Counted from the stretch's first letter, positions 1 through 8,298 are shown. The stretch is 64,000 bases of DNA from Arthrobacter sp. D5-1 (GCF_017357425.1 NZ_CP014571.1:868001-932000); one strand, 5' to 3'. Numbers and translations: made by a program. Notes: generated by a model from the sequence alone, not told the origin.

Positions 1-2
1 AC

Positions 3-236
3 TTCAACGACATCCAGCCGGACATGAAACTGACACAGGCTGCGCAGGCCGCCAACATTACGGTTGCCGAGAAGGGCACCATCGCGTCGGCCGTCACTCA
101 ACTTAACGCCGTGGGCTCAGCCGCAGCGCCCGAACCCCAACGCGAGCTGATCCTCGACCGCCCGTTCCACTACGAGATCGTGCATGTGGAGACGGGAATG
201 CCTCTGTTCACGGGGTGGGTGGCTGACCCGCGGTGA
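3..236 (+). CDS. Serpin family protease inhibitor, C-terminal fragment
   Basis: The gene enters the window from the left, and only the last 77 residues are visible. They hold the serpin reactive-centre loop, with a hinge beginning EKGTIASAV, followed by the strand that ends in LILDRPFHYEIVHVETG and the usual C-terminal GWVADPR. The LDRPF segment matches the serpin signature near the C-terminus. Serpins trap serine or cysteine proteases by cleavage of this loop. Counting 17 residues from the hinge glutamate puts P1 near the GSAAA segment, so small residues flank the likely scissile bond and an elastase- or subtilisin-like target is plausible, but this is inference. Signal peptide and location cannot be judged from the fragment. 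Confidence 0.85.
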   Translation, partial: FNDIQPDMKLTQAAQAANITVAEKGTIASAVTQLNAVGSAAAPEPQRELILDRPFHYEIVHVETGMPLFTGWVADPR

Positions 237-271
237 GGGCCGGCCTATCGAGTTCGCTGGAACGCTGCGGT

Positions 272-303
272 AACGCCGGAAGTTTCCGGGGGTTCCCGGC
301 GTT
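272..303. terminator. Hairpin between convergent serpin and TetR genes
   Basis: An inverted repeat pairs AACGCCGG with CCGGCGTT around a 16-nt loop, extended by AA/TT with a bulge, and followed by a short T run. It lies between two genes that point at each other, so it probably ends transcripts from both sides. No perfect U-tract is present on either strand. Confidence 0.5.
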
Positions 304-336
304 TTCCCGCGACCTCAGTGCCGGTAGTGGCCGCGG

Positions 337-951
337 TTAGCGGACCAGGCGGCTCACCAGTATGGCCGCCGCATCTACCACTTCGTCGGCCTCGCGCTTG
401 GTGGCGCTGAGGGCTACTTCCTGCCCTGCCACGGTGACGATGTCCGTGATGACAGCCACCGTGAGCCTGCCAAGGGTGTCGTCGCTGGCACCCAGGAGCA
501 CGGTATTTTGCCGGACCCACTCGCGTCCGCGCTCGCGTCGCAGTACCTCGAAGCCCGGGGGAGTGTCGCCTTCAATGAACACCCGCTCCAGATCACGGTG
601 CTTCCAGGTGTAGTCGAAGTAGCTGCGGCTGCCTACGTTGAACAGGGCCAAGGGGTCGTTCTCGCCGTTTTTACGGGATTTGGCCACGGCCGCGGCCACC
701 AGGCGCTCGTGTTCGTTTTGATAGTCGTCCCACAGTGCCAGGAAGAGTTCTGTCTTGCCGCCGAAGTGGTGATAGAGGCTGCCTACGCTGGATCCAGCGC
801 GGGCCACGATGTCCGAGATGCTCGCGCCGGTGAAGCCATGCTCGACGAATACATCGCTGGCCGCATCCAGCAGGTTGCGTTGGGTTGCCGCGGTGCGGGT
901 CCATTTCCAGGAGCCGGCATGGCTGGCTACTTCGGACGTCTTACGGACCAC
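337..951 (-). CDS. TetR/AcrR family transcriptional regulator
   Basis: A 204-residue repressor. The N-terminal helix-turn-helix is clear: RNLLDAASDVFVEHGFTGASISDIVARAG, then a recognition-helix region ending in SVGSLYHHFGGKTELF. The rest is a helical ligand/dimer domain of unknown specificity. I start it at a GTG preceded by GGGAGG with a 6-nt spacer; a longer in-frame reading from 1062 adds 37 residues of non-family sequence and has no ribosome site. It is divergent from the cytochrome b-type membrane gene, with about 300 bp between them that contains a candidate operator, so it may regulate itself and that neighbour. Ligand unknown. Confidence 0.85.
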   Translation of the reverse strand: MVRKTSEVASHAGSWKWTRTAATQRNLLDAASDVFVEHGFTGASISDIVARAGSSVGSLYHHFGGKTELFLALWDDYQNEHERLVAAAVAKSRKNGENDPLALFNVGSRSYFDYTWKHRDLERVFIEGDTPPGFEVLRRERGREWVRQNTVLLGASDDTLGRLTVAVITDIVTVAGQEVALSATKREADEVVDAAAILVSRLVR

Positions 952-1078
952 GCTTGGCCTCCCTTCGCGGCAGGACGTAGATCGGAGTGTCGGACGGCTA
1001 TTTTTTGGAATCCTACCTCCCAAGGAAACCAGATAGCCAGCAACAAGCCTTGACTGGCTCATGAAACACAGGAAATAA

Positions 1079-1099
1079 TTCTGGAAGTCTGTTCTAGAA
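1079..1099. promoter_or_regulatory. Candidate operator in TetR / cytochrome b intergenic region
   Basis: Two related octamers, TTCTGGAA and the perfect palindrome TTCTAGAA, are repeated with a 13-bp period, followed by TACGTA. The region between 952 and 1252 holds no gene. The site is suited to a dimeric repressor such as the adjacent TetR protein. Pattern only; no promoter boxes are convincing. Confidence 0.3.
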
Positions 1100-1252
1100 A
1101 TACGTATTGCGGCATGTATCCGAATGCTGCGATTTTTGACGTCGAACGCCCCGAAACCCGGGTGCCGTTTTCACCGTCGGGCCGCAACTGGTTGAATCGC
1201 TGTATAGCGCCAACTGGTCGCAGCCAAACAAGCCAGAGAGGAACGCGGCCTG

Positions 1253-2185
1253 ATGTCCGTTTCAAGCAAGTCGTCCGGGATCACGTCGAACAGGTGGTTC
1301 AAACCCGTCGTCGTCACCGCAGGAGCTTTGGTGGTGGCACTGATTCTGGTGCTCGTTGCGCAATGGCTCCGGACCCTCCAGCCGGTCCAGCAATTCCTGA
1401 CGGACTACCCCGGGCACTCGGCCGTTCCCGAGGGCACTCCTACCGGCTTCCCCGCGTGGCTCGGCTGGCAGCACTTCCTCAACATGTTCTTCATCGTCCT
1501 GATCATCCGTTCGGGCTGGCAGGTGCGGACCACCACCCGCCCGGCGGCCAACTGGACGCGGAACAACAAGGGCTTCATCAAGACCAAGAACCCGCCTACC
1601 AAGATCAGCCTGGACCTTTGGTTCCACCTGACGCTTGACGCGCTCTGGGTCTTGAACGGCATCATCTTCATCGTGTTGCTCTTCGCCACCGGGCAGTGGT
1701 TGAGGATCGTGCCGACCAGCTGGGACGTCTTCCCCAACGCAATCTCGGCCGGTCTGCAGTACGCCTCGCTGAACTGGCCCGTCGAAAACGGTTGGAACAA
1801 CTACAACAGCCTGCAGCTCCTCACCTACTTCATCACGGTCTTCATCGCGGCCCCGCTGGCCATCATCACGGGCCTTCGGATGTCTGGGGCATGGCCAAAG
1901 AAGGCCGCGATCAACAAGTTCTATCCCATTGAACTTGCCCGCAAGATCCACTTCCCGGTGATGATCTACTTCGTCGCGTTCGTGATCGTCCACGTGACGC
2001 TGGTGCTGGCCACTGGCGCGCTGAGGAACCTCAACCACATGTACGCCGCAAACGACGACAACAACAGCTGGTGGGGCTTTGGGATCTTCGCAGCTTCCAT
2101 TGTGTTCACAGCGGCCGCCTGGTTCCTCGCCCGGCCGTTGTTCCTGCGCCCGATCGCCTCGCTCATGGGCAAGGTCTCCCGCTAA
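1253..2185 (+). CDS. Cytochrome b/b6-type integral membrane protein
   Basis: A 310-residue membrane protein with about five to six hydrophobic segments. It resembles the di-heme cytochrome b subunits of formate dehydrogenase and Ni-Fe hydrogenase (cytochrome b561 superfamily). Candidate heme-ligand histidines lie in membrane helices: H74 in WLGWQHFLNMFF, one in LWFHLTLDALW, and the pair in RKIHFPVMIYFVAFVIVHVTL. The start ATG follows GAGAGGAACGCGGCCTG, with GAGAGG as the ribosome site. No partner dehydrogenase is next to it, so the electron donor is unknown; such stand-alone b-type cytochromes occur in Arthrobacter beside nitroreductase or oxidoreductase genes. The divergent TetR gene suggests ligand-controlled expression. 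Confidence 0.7.
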   Translation: MSVSSKSSGITSNRWFKPVVVTAGALVVALILVLVAQWLRTLQPVQQFLTDYPGHSAVPEGTPTGFPAWLGWQHFLNMFFIVLIIRSGWQVRTTTRPAANWTRNNKGFIKTKNPPTKISLDLWFHLTLDALWVLNGIIFIVLLFATGQWLRIVPTSWDVFPNAISAGLQYASLNWPVENGWNNYNSLQLLTYFITVFIAAPLAIITGLRMSGAWPKKAAINKFYPIELARKIHFPVMIYFVAFVIVHVTLVLATGALRNLNHMYAANDDNNSWWGFGIFAASIVFTAAAWFLARPLFLRPIASLMGKVSR

Positions 2186-2189
2186 CCCG

Positions 2190-2241
2190 CACGCAAAAAC
2201 AGCCGCCTCGGAAGTGTTTCCGGGGCGGCTGTTTTTGCGTG
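2190..2241. terminator. Strong bidirectional terminator
   Basis: A perfect 18-bp stem (left arm CACGCAAAAACAGCCGCC) continues inward for about six more pairs to a GTGT loop. The left arm contains A5 and the right arm T5, so each strand ends its hairpin in a U-rich run. It lies between the convergent cytochrome b gene and the kinase gene, 10 bp from the latter's stop. Confidence 0.92.
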
Positions 2242-2250
2242 ACGCAGAGG

Positions 2251-3087
2251 CTAGGACAGAGCCCCGCCCTGCCACAGCGCATCAAAGGGAGCCCCGGAGG
2301 ACACGCGGTTCTTGATACCCGCGGTCACGAACGCCTTCGCCGTACGGGCTGCTTCAAGCGGCGTGGCACCCTTGGCCAATTCGGCCGTCACAGCTGCAGC
2401 AAGGGAGCAACCGGCGCCGGACACAGCAACTTCGCCGACCTTCGGGGCACGCAGGACTTCCAGCGTCTCGCCGTCGTAGTAAACGTCGACGGCGTCGGGG
2501 CCTTCCAGTCGAACCCCGCCTTTGGCGAGGACTGCTGCGCCGCTGATCTCGTGGATGCGGATGGCGGCGGCCTTGAGCGTCTCTTCGTCAGTAATGGTGA
2601 GGCCGGACAGCGACTCGGCTTCGAAGTGGTTCGGAGTGACGAAGGTGGCCAGTGGCAGGATCTGCGCCTTCAACGCCTGGTCCGTGTCCAGGGCGTGGCC
2701 TGGTTCTTGCCCCTTGCAGATGAGGACCGGGTCCAGCACCACGTGCTTGAAGGATCCGTCGGTCAGTGCCTTCTCCACGGTGCTGATGGTTGCCGGGCTT
2801 CCGAGCATACCGATCTTCACGGTGTCCAACACCGACGGTGCGCCGGAAGCGGCACCATAGGCCGCCGTCGTGGCTTCCAGCTGGTCTGCAATGACGTGCT
2901 GGTCCACCGGCACAAAGCGGTGGTTCCAGTTGTCCTGCGGGTTGAAGGACACGATGCAGGTGAGGTTCGCAATGCCGAACACTCCGAGTTCCTGGAAGGT
3001 CTTGAGGTCGGCCTGCGCGCCGGCGCCACCGGTCGCTTCGGAGCCGGCGATGGTCAGGGCAATGGCAGGGGCAACGGCTGAAGTCAT
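2251..3087 (-). CDS. Pyridoxine/hydroxymethylpyrimidine kinase (PdxK/ThiD-type ribokinase fold)
   Basis: A 278-residue kinase. The N-terminus ALTIAGSEATGGAGAQADLK is the substrate/phosphate-binding signature of ThiD and of ThiD-like PdxK enzymes, and VLDPVLICKG and LAKGGVRLEG follow in the right order. The ATP/anion-hole motif near residue 222 reads SGAGCSLAAAV. GAGC rather than GTGC, plus PQDNWNHRFVPV in the first third, resembles the Bacillus subtilis PdxK branch, so pyridoxal/pyridoxine phosphorylation is my first choice and HMP kinase my second. No thi or pdx genes are adjacent. It stands alone between the strong terminator and the TAXI gene, 43 bp from that gene's stop, so it could be the last gene of that operon. 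Confidence 0.8.
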   Translation of the reverse strand: MTSAVAPAIALTIAGSEATGGAGAQADLKTFQELGVFGIANLTCIVSFNPQDNWNHRFVPVDQHVIADQLEATTAAYGAASGAPSVLDTVKIGMLGSPATISTVEKALTDGSFKHVVLDPVLICKGQEPGHALDTDQALKAQILPLATFVTPNHFEAESLSGLTITDEETLKAAAIRIHEISGAAVLAKGGVRLEGPDAVDVYYDGETLEVLRAPKVGEVAVSGAGCSLAAAVTAELAKGATPLEAARTAKAFVTAGIKNRVSSGAPFDALWQGGALS

Positions 3088-3130
3088 GTCATCATTTTGG
3101 CAGTTGCTCCGGTTTGACTCCTAAACGGGG

Positions 3131-4117
3131 CTAGCCGTGCAGCGCCCGGTAGGCAGCCTGTGCAGCCGGGTGCAACGGGACGCCGGCGGTGTTAATCAGT
3201 GTTTCGGGGCTGAGGAACTGCACGCCGGTGCTGGATTTCGGCACCAGATCCTGGGCCTGTTCCACCAGGAGTTCCACGGTTTGCCGGACAACGTGATCGG
3301 CCAGATCCCTGCGGCACAGGAGCAGGTTGGCTACGCCCACGGTCCAGACGGCGGGTGCGTTCCCGTAGCTGTTCGCGGGGATGAGGACGCGGTCGTAGAA
3401 GAAACCCGATTGGGCCCGGGTCGCCGGGATGAACTCGGAGATGTCGAGGAGACGCACGCCTGTTTCCTGGGCTGCAGCAGCGATGGGCGCCGTCGGGACA
3501 CCTCCGGACTGGATCATCACGTCAAGGGAACCCTCCCGCAAGGCGGCCAGGGCTTGGTTCAACCCAAAGTTGGCTTGCTTCAGTGCCCGTTCCGGCCCGG
3601 CCGTTTCAGGAGACAGCCCGGCGGCAGCAATGATGCGCCCGGCCGTGAGGGTGGTTCCCGAGCCCACCTCACCCACGCCCGCAGTCTTCCCGGCGAGGTC
3701 AGCGAAGGTTCGGATTCCGCTGTCTTCCCGAACGATGCAGTGGACGTAGTTCTGGTACACCTTTCCCAAGGCCACCAACTGGCTTTCACCCCGTCCGGGA
3801 GCTGCCTGGGCAGCTGCGTCGGCCAGCGCGACGGCGAGCGTCGCCTCGCCGGATAAGACCCGCTGAATGTTCTCGAGGCTTCCGCCGGTGGTCAATGCAA
3901 CTGACCTCCCAGCGACCCCTTCACGCTCCAGCAAGTCGGCGAGCAGGCTGGCGAACTCAAGGTAGAAGCCGCCCGATTCGCCGCCGGCAACGGTGATTTC
4001 CTGAGGGCGTTCCTCTGTGGTGCAGCCTGCTGTTGAAGCGAGCAGACTGCCGCCCAAGCCAAGCGCCACGGCTGTCTGGAAGACACTCCGCCGCGAGACT
4101 TTGAGGGGTTCAGACAT
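3131..4117 (-). CDS. TAXI-family (TRAP-type) solute-binding lipoprotein
   Basis: A 328-residue extracytoplasmic binding protein. The N-terminus has twin arginines in SRRSVFQTAVALGLGG and a lipobox ending STAGC, so it is probably Tat- or Sec-exported and lipid-anchored. The mature part has the TAXI fold signatures: ITVAGGESGGFYLEFASLLA, TTGGSLENIQRVLSGEA, GEVGSGTTLTAGRIIAAAG and SLDVMIQSGGVPTAPI. TAXI proteins bind C4-dicarboxylates, glutamate or related acids and normally deliver them to TRAP permeases. No TRAP membrane subunit is encoded here; instead the gene overlaps the sensor kinase by 8 bp and follows its response regulator. That makes a signalling role, as ligand sensor for the kinase, a reasonable inference. 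Confidence 0.88.
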   Translation of the reverse strand: MSEPLKVSRRSVFQTAVALGLGGSLLASTAGCTTEERPQEITVAGGESGGFYLEFASLLADLLEREGVAGRSVALTTGGSLENIQRVLSGEATLAVALADAAAQAAPGRGESQLVALGKVYQNYVHCIVREDSGIRTFADLAGKTAGVGEVGSGTTLTAGRIIAAAGLSPETAGPERALKQANFGLNQALAALREGSLDVMIQSGGVPTAPIAAAAQETGVRLLDISEFIPATRAQSGFFYDRVLIPANSYGNAPAVWTVGVANLLLCRRDLADHVVRQTVELLVEQAQDLVPKSSTGVQFLSPETLINTAGVPLHPAAQAAYRALHG

Positions 4118-5525
4118 GCGTGTCCTCCTCCGGTTTCACGAACTCGAGGCGTGCCGCCAGGCCATGGGGCTCGCGGGCCTCCAGGACCAGCCTCGCGCCA
4201 TTTGCTTCTGCAAGCCGCTCCACGATGGTCATCCCCAGCCCGTTGCCGGGGATCCTGCTGTGTTGCGGAGCCCGCCAGAACCTGGTGGTGGATGCGGCGA
4301 GCTGTTCGGCCGGGAGGCCCGGGCCGTCGTCGGAAATCACGACGGCGGTGCCTCCTTGCGTCTGCCGGGTCGCCACCGTGATGGTGGCCCCCGGCGCGTA
4401 TTTGATGGCGTTGGCGAGGAGTTCGCCCACCATGTGCGCGAGTTCATCGGGGTCGCAGACGATCGGGCTTTCTGACCCAGGGCCCTCCAAGGTGAGCTCT
4501 GATCCGGCACGGTGAGCGGCCGGCGTCGCCCGTTCAACCTCGCCTTGCAGAATCGGGTACGGGTCGATGACGGCCAACCGCTGGTGTTCCGGTGCTTTTT
4601 CAGCCCGGGCAGACCCCTCAAAGGCGCGGTGTTCCGCCGTCGCGAGCTTCAGCACGCCGTCGAGCATCTCTTCCACCCGCTCAAGTTCCGCCACGACGCC
4701 GGCCGCCGCTTCTTTTTCGGGCACCGAACGCAAGGCGAGCTGCAGCAGGTCGATCCTCAACCGCAGCGCCCCTACGGGGTTGCGCAGTTGGTGCGAAGTA
4801 TCAGCGATGAGCCGGCGCTGCGACTCCATGCTCTCGGTCACCGTATCCGCCATGGCGGTGAAGGATCGGCTCAGTTCCCGGAGCTCAGGCGGCCCGGCTT
4901 CGGGGAGCTGGCTGGTTTTTCCCGTCGTTTCGAGCTCGTGGACTGCCTTGCTGAGGCGATGGACCGGGCGCAAAACCCATCCCGTGATGCGCGATGCCGC
5001 TACGAGCAGCAGCACGCCCAGCGCCACCGCGGCAAGTACGACGACGAGCCACCGCTCCCGTAACTTCTGCCGGGCTGCGTCGAGGTCGACTTCAAGGACC
5101 ACCTCTCCGAGTACCTGGCTGGCTGTCCCGAAGGACCTGGAGATGAAGTCGTTGCCGGTACCGAAAGCGCGGACCGGGTTGAGCGTGGTGTCGCTGAGGT
5201 TCAGGCTTGCCCGGCTGAGGGCGTCCTCGACCTCTGAATGGTCTTCGCTGAGACCGCCGGCGCGGAGGGTTTCCTGCTGGAGGCGGATCAGGATTCCCTC
5301 GCCATAAAGCTCGGAATAGCGGTCCATTTCCCGCTGAAGTTGGGTTGTGTTGTTGTCCTCCACGGCGTCACTGGCCAGTTGCGCGAAGCGGTTGAGGGCT
5401 GCGACGCGGTTGATCTGCAGTTCCTGGGTGAGTTCCCGGCTGGCCGAGGTCAGGATCACGCTGGATACCGTCACCACAATGATCACCATCAGCAGGCTCA
5501 GAATGCCGAGGACGCGGACTTTCAC
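4110..5525 (-). CDS. Two-component sensor histidine kinase (TctE-like)
   Basis: A 471-residue membrane kinase. An N-terminal helix (about residues 5-27), an extracytoplasmic sensor of roughly 130 residues and a second helix (about 158-180) precede a HAMP segment. The phosphoacceptor is H245 in ADTSHQLRNP. The ATPase domain has ELLANAIKYAP (N box), DDGPGLP (G1) and GNGLGMTIVERLAEANGA (G2). The gene overlaps the upstream response regulator by 4 bp and the downstream binding-protein gene by 8 bp, so the three are translationally coupled. This arrangement recalls TctD-TctE regulation of tricarboxylate uptake. With an organic-acid symporter upstream, an organic-acid ligand is likely but not shown. 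Confidence 0.92.
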   Translation of the reverse strand: MKVRVLGILSLLMVIIVVTVSSVILTSASRELTQELQINRVAALNRFAQLASDAVEDNNTTQLQREMDRYSELYGEGILIRLQQETLRAGGLSEDHSEVEDALSRASLNLSDTTLNPVRAFGTGNDFISRSFGTASQVLGEVVLEVDLDAARQKLRERWLVVVLAAVALGVLLLVAASRITGWVLRPVHRLSKAVHELETTGKTSQLPEAGPPELRELSRSFTAMADTVTESMESQRRLIADTSHQLRNPVGALRLRIDLLQLALRSVPEKEAAAGVVAELERVEEMLDGVLKLATAEHRAFEGSARAEKAPEHQRLAVIDPYPILQGEVERATPAAHRAGSELTLEGPGSESPIVCDPDELAHMVGELLANAIKYAPGATITVATRQTQGGTAVVISDDGPGLPAEQLAASTTRFWRAPQHSRIPGNGLGMTIVERLAEANGARLVLEAREPHGLAARLEFVKPEEDTHV

Positions 5526-6184
5526 GGTTGCTCTACGCGGTAGCCGACGCCCCGGACGTTGATGATGAATCCGGGAAGTTGGAGCTTGGACCTGAGGCCT
5601 GTCAGGTGCACGTCCAAGGACCGGGAGTGGGCCAGGAAAGCATCTCCCCAGAGTGCGTCCAGGATCTGTTCCCGGGTGACCACGGAGCCTGCATTCCTGG
5701 CCAAGAGGCTGAGGAGGTCGAACTCGGTTGCGGTGAGGGCGAGGTGCCTTTGGCCCACGGATGCCACGCGACGGTGGAGGTCCACTTCCAGTTCCCCGAG
5801 GACTATGGTGTGCGGGGTTTCCTGGCCTGAGCGATTGGTGCGCCTGGTGACCGCTTCGATTCTGGCGAGCAGCTCCACGAGCTTCACGGGCTTGACAAGG
5901 TAGTCATCCGCCCCGGATCGAAGACCCAGCACCACGCTGCGCTCGTCGTCGCGTGCTGTCAGGATCAGGATGGGAATCTGGGTTACTTGGCGGAGTTTCC
6001 GCAGGACGTCCAAGCCATCCAGGTCCGGGAGGCCGAGGTCCAGCAGGATCACTTCGTGCTGCCGGTGAGCCAGGAGTGCGTCCTCGCCACGGGATACCCT
6101 GGTGTGCTTGTGGCCGGCTGAGGCGACGGCAGCGCTCAAGGCCGACGCCATGGCGTCGTCATCCTCGACGATGAGCACTTGCAC
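5522..6184 (-). CDS. OmpR/PhoB-family response regulator
   Basis: 220 residues. The receiver domain has the acidic pocket VEDDD near the N-terminus, the phosphoacceptor D49 in LLDLGLPDLDG, the switch threonine in ILTARDD and the lysine in DDYLVKPVK. The C-terminal winged helix is of OmpR type (LTATEFDLLSLLARNAGSVV, then VDVHLTGLR-like and VRGVGYRVEQP). It is the first gene of the regulator-kinase-TAXI operon and shares ATGA with the kinase gene. About 175 bp separate it from the symporter gene on the same strand; that gap holds 14-bp tandem repeats and a large palindrome that could end symporter transcription. Probable targets are the symporter and its own operon. Confidence 0.93.
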   Translation of the reverse strand: MQVLIVEDDDAMASALSAAVASAGHKHTRVSRGEDALLAHRQHEVILLDLGLPDLDGLDVLRKLRQVTQIPILILTARDDERSVVLGLRSGADDYLVKPVKLVELLARIEAVTRRTNRSGQETPHTIVLGELEVDLHRRVASVGQRHLALTATEFDLLSLLARNAGSVVTREQILDALWGDAFLAHSRSLDVHLTGLRSKLQLPGFIINVRGVGYRVEQP

Positions 6185-6230
6185 TGTCAGGGTCCTTTGT
6201 CTTGCTCGGCTGGTTTACTGCGGGCTGGTT

Positions 6231-6276
6231 CGCTGGTTCTGGTCCGCTGGTCCTGGTCCGCTGGTTCTGGTCCGCT
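6231..6276. repeat. 14-bp tandem repeat, just over three copies
   Basis: The unit CGCTGGTTCTGGTC occurs at 6231, 6245 (one change) and 6259, followed by a partial copy ending CGCTA. Two shorter CGGCTGG/GGGCTGG relatives lie just before it. It sits upstream of the response-regulator start, in its likely leader. A role in regulation or simple slippage are both possible. Confidence 0.8.
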
Positions 6277-6290
6277 ACTAGAGCTTAACG

Positions 6291-6349
6291 TTGTGAGGCC
6301 CGCTCTGCGCCCTTCGGAGTGTCCAAAGGGGGCAGAGCGGGCCTCACAA
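6291..6349. repeat. Dispersed palindromic element, copy 1 (possible terminator)
   Basis: A perfect 18-bp inverted repeat, left arm TTGTGAGGCCCGCTCTGC, with a 23-nt centre that itself pairs CCCTT with AAGGG. It starts 10 bp downstream of the symporter stop and could end that transcript. A diverged copy with the same arms lies at 38071-38129, so this is a repeated element rather than a one-off hairpin. Confidence 0.85.
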
Positions 6350-6359
6350 AGCGGCCAGG

Positions 6360-7757
6360 TCAGGCGTTGACGAGGTCCTTCTTGTCGTCGTCGTCCTTCG
6401 CAGTGCCCTTAGCCACAAAAGCGTTGCCTTGCTCGGCATCCAGGTGAGTGGCCTTCTTGTTCTTCAACGCGAAGATGTACACCAGGAGCGAGATGAAAAT
6501 GGCTGCCGTGACGTAGGTGAAGAACAAGTCCACCTGATCCGACTTCTGCAGCGCTGCGCCAATCAGCGGAACGGTGCCGCCGAACAGCGAGTTGGCGATC
6601 GCATAACCGAGCCCGACGCCGAGCGCGCGGATGGAAGCCGGGAACAGTTCGGCCTTCACCAGCGCGTTGATGGACGTGTAGCCGCCAACCATCAGCAGGC
6701 CGCCGAGCATCAGCAGGAACGCCATGAACGGATCCTTGGTGCCGGACAGGGTGGAGAGCAGTGGCCATGTGAAGAGCACACCGGTCACGCCGAACCAGAT
6801 CAGCAAGGGCTTGCGGCCAACCTTGTCCGAGATCAGGCCGTACACCGGCTGCAGCAGCATGAAGATGAACAGAGCCCAGAAGTTGATGACGGAGGTATCT
6901 GTCTTCGCGATGCCGGACGTATCGTTCATGAACTTCAGGATGAAGTTGGTGTACGTGTAGAACGCCACGGTACCGCCCAGGGTGATGCCGATGCAGATGA
7001 GCAGCGGCTTCCAGTGCTTGGTGAACAGCAGCTTCATGGTGCCGGGCTGGGCTTCACCCTCAACCTTGACGTGGGCGGCGCGGAGCTGATCGGCCGAAAG
7101 GGTTTCTTCCATGGAACGGCGGAGCCAGAGAACAACCAGGGCAGCCACACCACCTATGGCAAACGGAATACGCCAGCCCCACGCGGTCAGGTCTTCTTTG
7201 CTCATGGTGTTCTGCAGGATCACGAGCACCAAGAGGGCAAGCATTTGCCCGCCAATAAGCGTCACGTACTGGAAGCTGGAGAAGAAACCGCGGCGCTTGG
7301 CCGTCGCTGCCTCGGACATGTACGTGGCGCTGGTGCCGTATTCGCCACCGACAGAGAAGCCCTGCACGACGCGGATGAACACCAGCAGGATCAGGGCCCA
7401 GAGGCCGATCACGTCTTGCGTTGGCAGGATCGCGATGGCGAAGGAACCGGCCGACATCAGCGTCACACTGAGTGTCAGGGCAGCCTTGCGGCCCTTCCGG
7501 TCGGCATAGCGGCCGAAGAACCAACTGCCGATGGGACGCATGAGGAACGACGTCGAGAAGACAGCCATCGCCTCAAGGCCTGCCTGCAGGTCGTCCGAGG
7601 AGTTGAAGAAGTGCGACTGGAAATACGCAGCGAAAACCGTATAAACGTAGAGGTCGAACCACTCCACGAGGTTGCCCGCGGAGCCCTTGAGGATGTTGCT
7701 CACGGCCTTACGTGTCTGGGCGGCTTCGCTCAGAGGTGCAGCTTGTTGGGTGCTCAT
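6360..7757 (-). CDS. MHS-family MFS metabolite:H+ symporter (KgtP-like)
   Basis: A 465-residue, 12-helix major facilitator of the metabolite:H+ symporter group. SAGNLVEWFDLYVYTVFAAYF is the typical first helix, GRYADRKGRKAAL is the loop 2-3 signature, and VRVVQGFSVGGEYGTSATYMSE matches the helix 4-5 region of alpha-ketoglutarate, citrate and dicarboxylate permeases. I start at the ATG preceded by AGGAAGG with 7-nt spacing; a reading from 7805 would add 16 residues without a ribosome site. The neighbouring two-component system with an acid-binding TAXI protein suggests that substrate-induced control of organic-acid uptake is its physiological setting. The exact substrate cannot be read from sequence. 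Confidence 0.88.
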   Translation of the reverse strand: MSTQQAAPLSEAAQTRKAVSNILKGSAGNLVEWFDLYVYTVFAAYFQSHFFNSSDDLQAGLEAMAVFSTSFLMRPIGSWFFGRYADRKGRKAALTLSVTLMSAGSFAIAILPTQDVIGLWALILLVFIRVVQGFSVGGEYGTSATYMSEAATAKRRGFFSSFQYVTLIGGQMLALLVLVILQNTMSKEDLTAWGWRIPFAIGGVAALVVLWLRRSMEETLSADQLRAAHVKVEGEAQPGTMKLLFTKHWKPLLICIGITLGGTVAFYTYTNFILKFMNDTSGIAKTDTSVINFWALFIFMLLQPVYGLISDKVGRKPLLIWFGVTGVLFTWPLLSTLSGTKDPFMAFLLMLGGLLMVGGYTSINALVKAELFPASIRALGVGLGYAIANSLFGGTVPLIGAALQKSDQVDLFFTYVTAAIFISLLVYIFALKNKKATHLDAEQGNAFVAKGTAKDDDDKKDLVNA

Positions 7758-8080
7758 CAATGAACCTTCCTGGACGGCGCCTGATACGGCAGCCGTGTCT
7801 TGCATGAGTTCGTTCTGTCCATGAAGCTGGTGCTCATGGCGTCCTTGCGCATGGCTCTTCGTCGACTAAGAAAGGCCCTCCGGGGTGAAGAGGACATGTT
7901 CCAAGCTATGGGTGATGCACGGCACAGCCATAGCTGGCAGGGCATTTCCTAACACTTCCTTAGGTTTCGGCCGGTACGGCTGGTATCACGGGTGCCGGGT
8001 GAGGTTCGACGGCGGTCGGGACCGGAGGGCGGTTGGGACCGGACGGCGGGGCGAAGCGTTAGCTGGCGCGTCCGGACGCA
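7758..8080. other. Intergenic leader region of the symporter gene
   Basis: No coding region with family similarity is seen. Short runs open in several frames are typical of high-GC DNA. The part next to 7757 should hold the symporter promoter. The far end runs into the 32-bp repeat array, and the stretch 8013-8075 has degenerate GGACCGGA and GGACGGCGGGGCG repeats. Confidence 0.5.
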
Positions 8081-8293
8081 CGCTCGCTCACATCCCTCGG
8101 GCTTGAGCGTGTCGCTCGCTCACATCCCTCGGGTTTCCGACGGACGCTCTTTCACCACCCTCGGGCTTGAGCGTGTCGCTCGCTCACATCCCTCGGGTTT
8201 GGCTGCGATGCTCTCTCAGGTCCCTGCGGGTTTGGCTGCGATGCTCTCTCAGGTCCCTCGGGTTTGGCTGCGACGCTCTCTTACGTCCCTCGG
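8081..8293 (-). repeat. 32-bp tandem repeat array A (6.7 copies)
   Basis: Units start at 8081, 8113, 8145, 8177, 8209 (33 bp, one inserted base), 8242 and a partial unit at 8274. On the minus strand the conserved parts are CCCGAGGGATGTGAG and GAGCG, separated by a variable centre. The array begins 5 bp downstream of the stop codon of the 8299-8754 gene. The same period and core recur at 8772, 10890 and 33361. There are no unique spacers, so it is not a CRISPR array. Confidence 0.93.
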
Positions 8294-8298
8294 CGAAC

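Noticed and set aside
1262..2275. Long open frame antisense to the cytochrome b-type gene
   Set aside because: Composition is Arg/Glu/Gly-rich with no family similarity, and the sense-strand membrane protein is convincing. It is a high-GC shadow.
6429..7763. 444-codon open frame opposite the MHS symporter
   Set aside because: No domain similarity, and the codon pattern mirrors the real gene on the other strand.
8081..8293. Possible CRISPR array
   Set aside because: Units are contiguous 32-bp repeats with drifting sequence. There are no unique spacers of similar length and no cas genes in the window.
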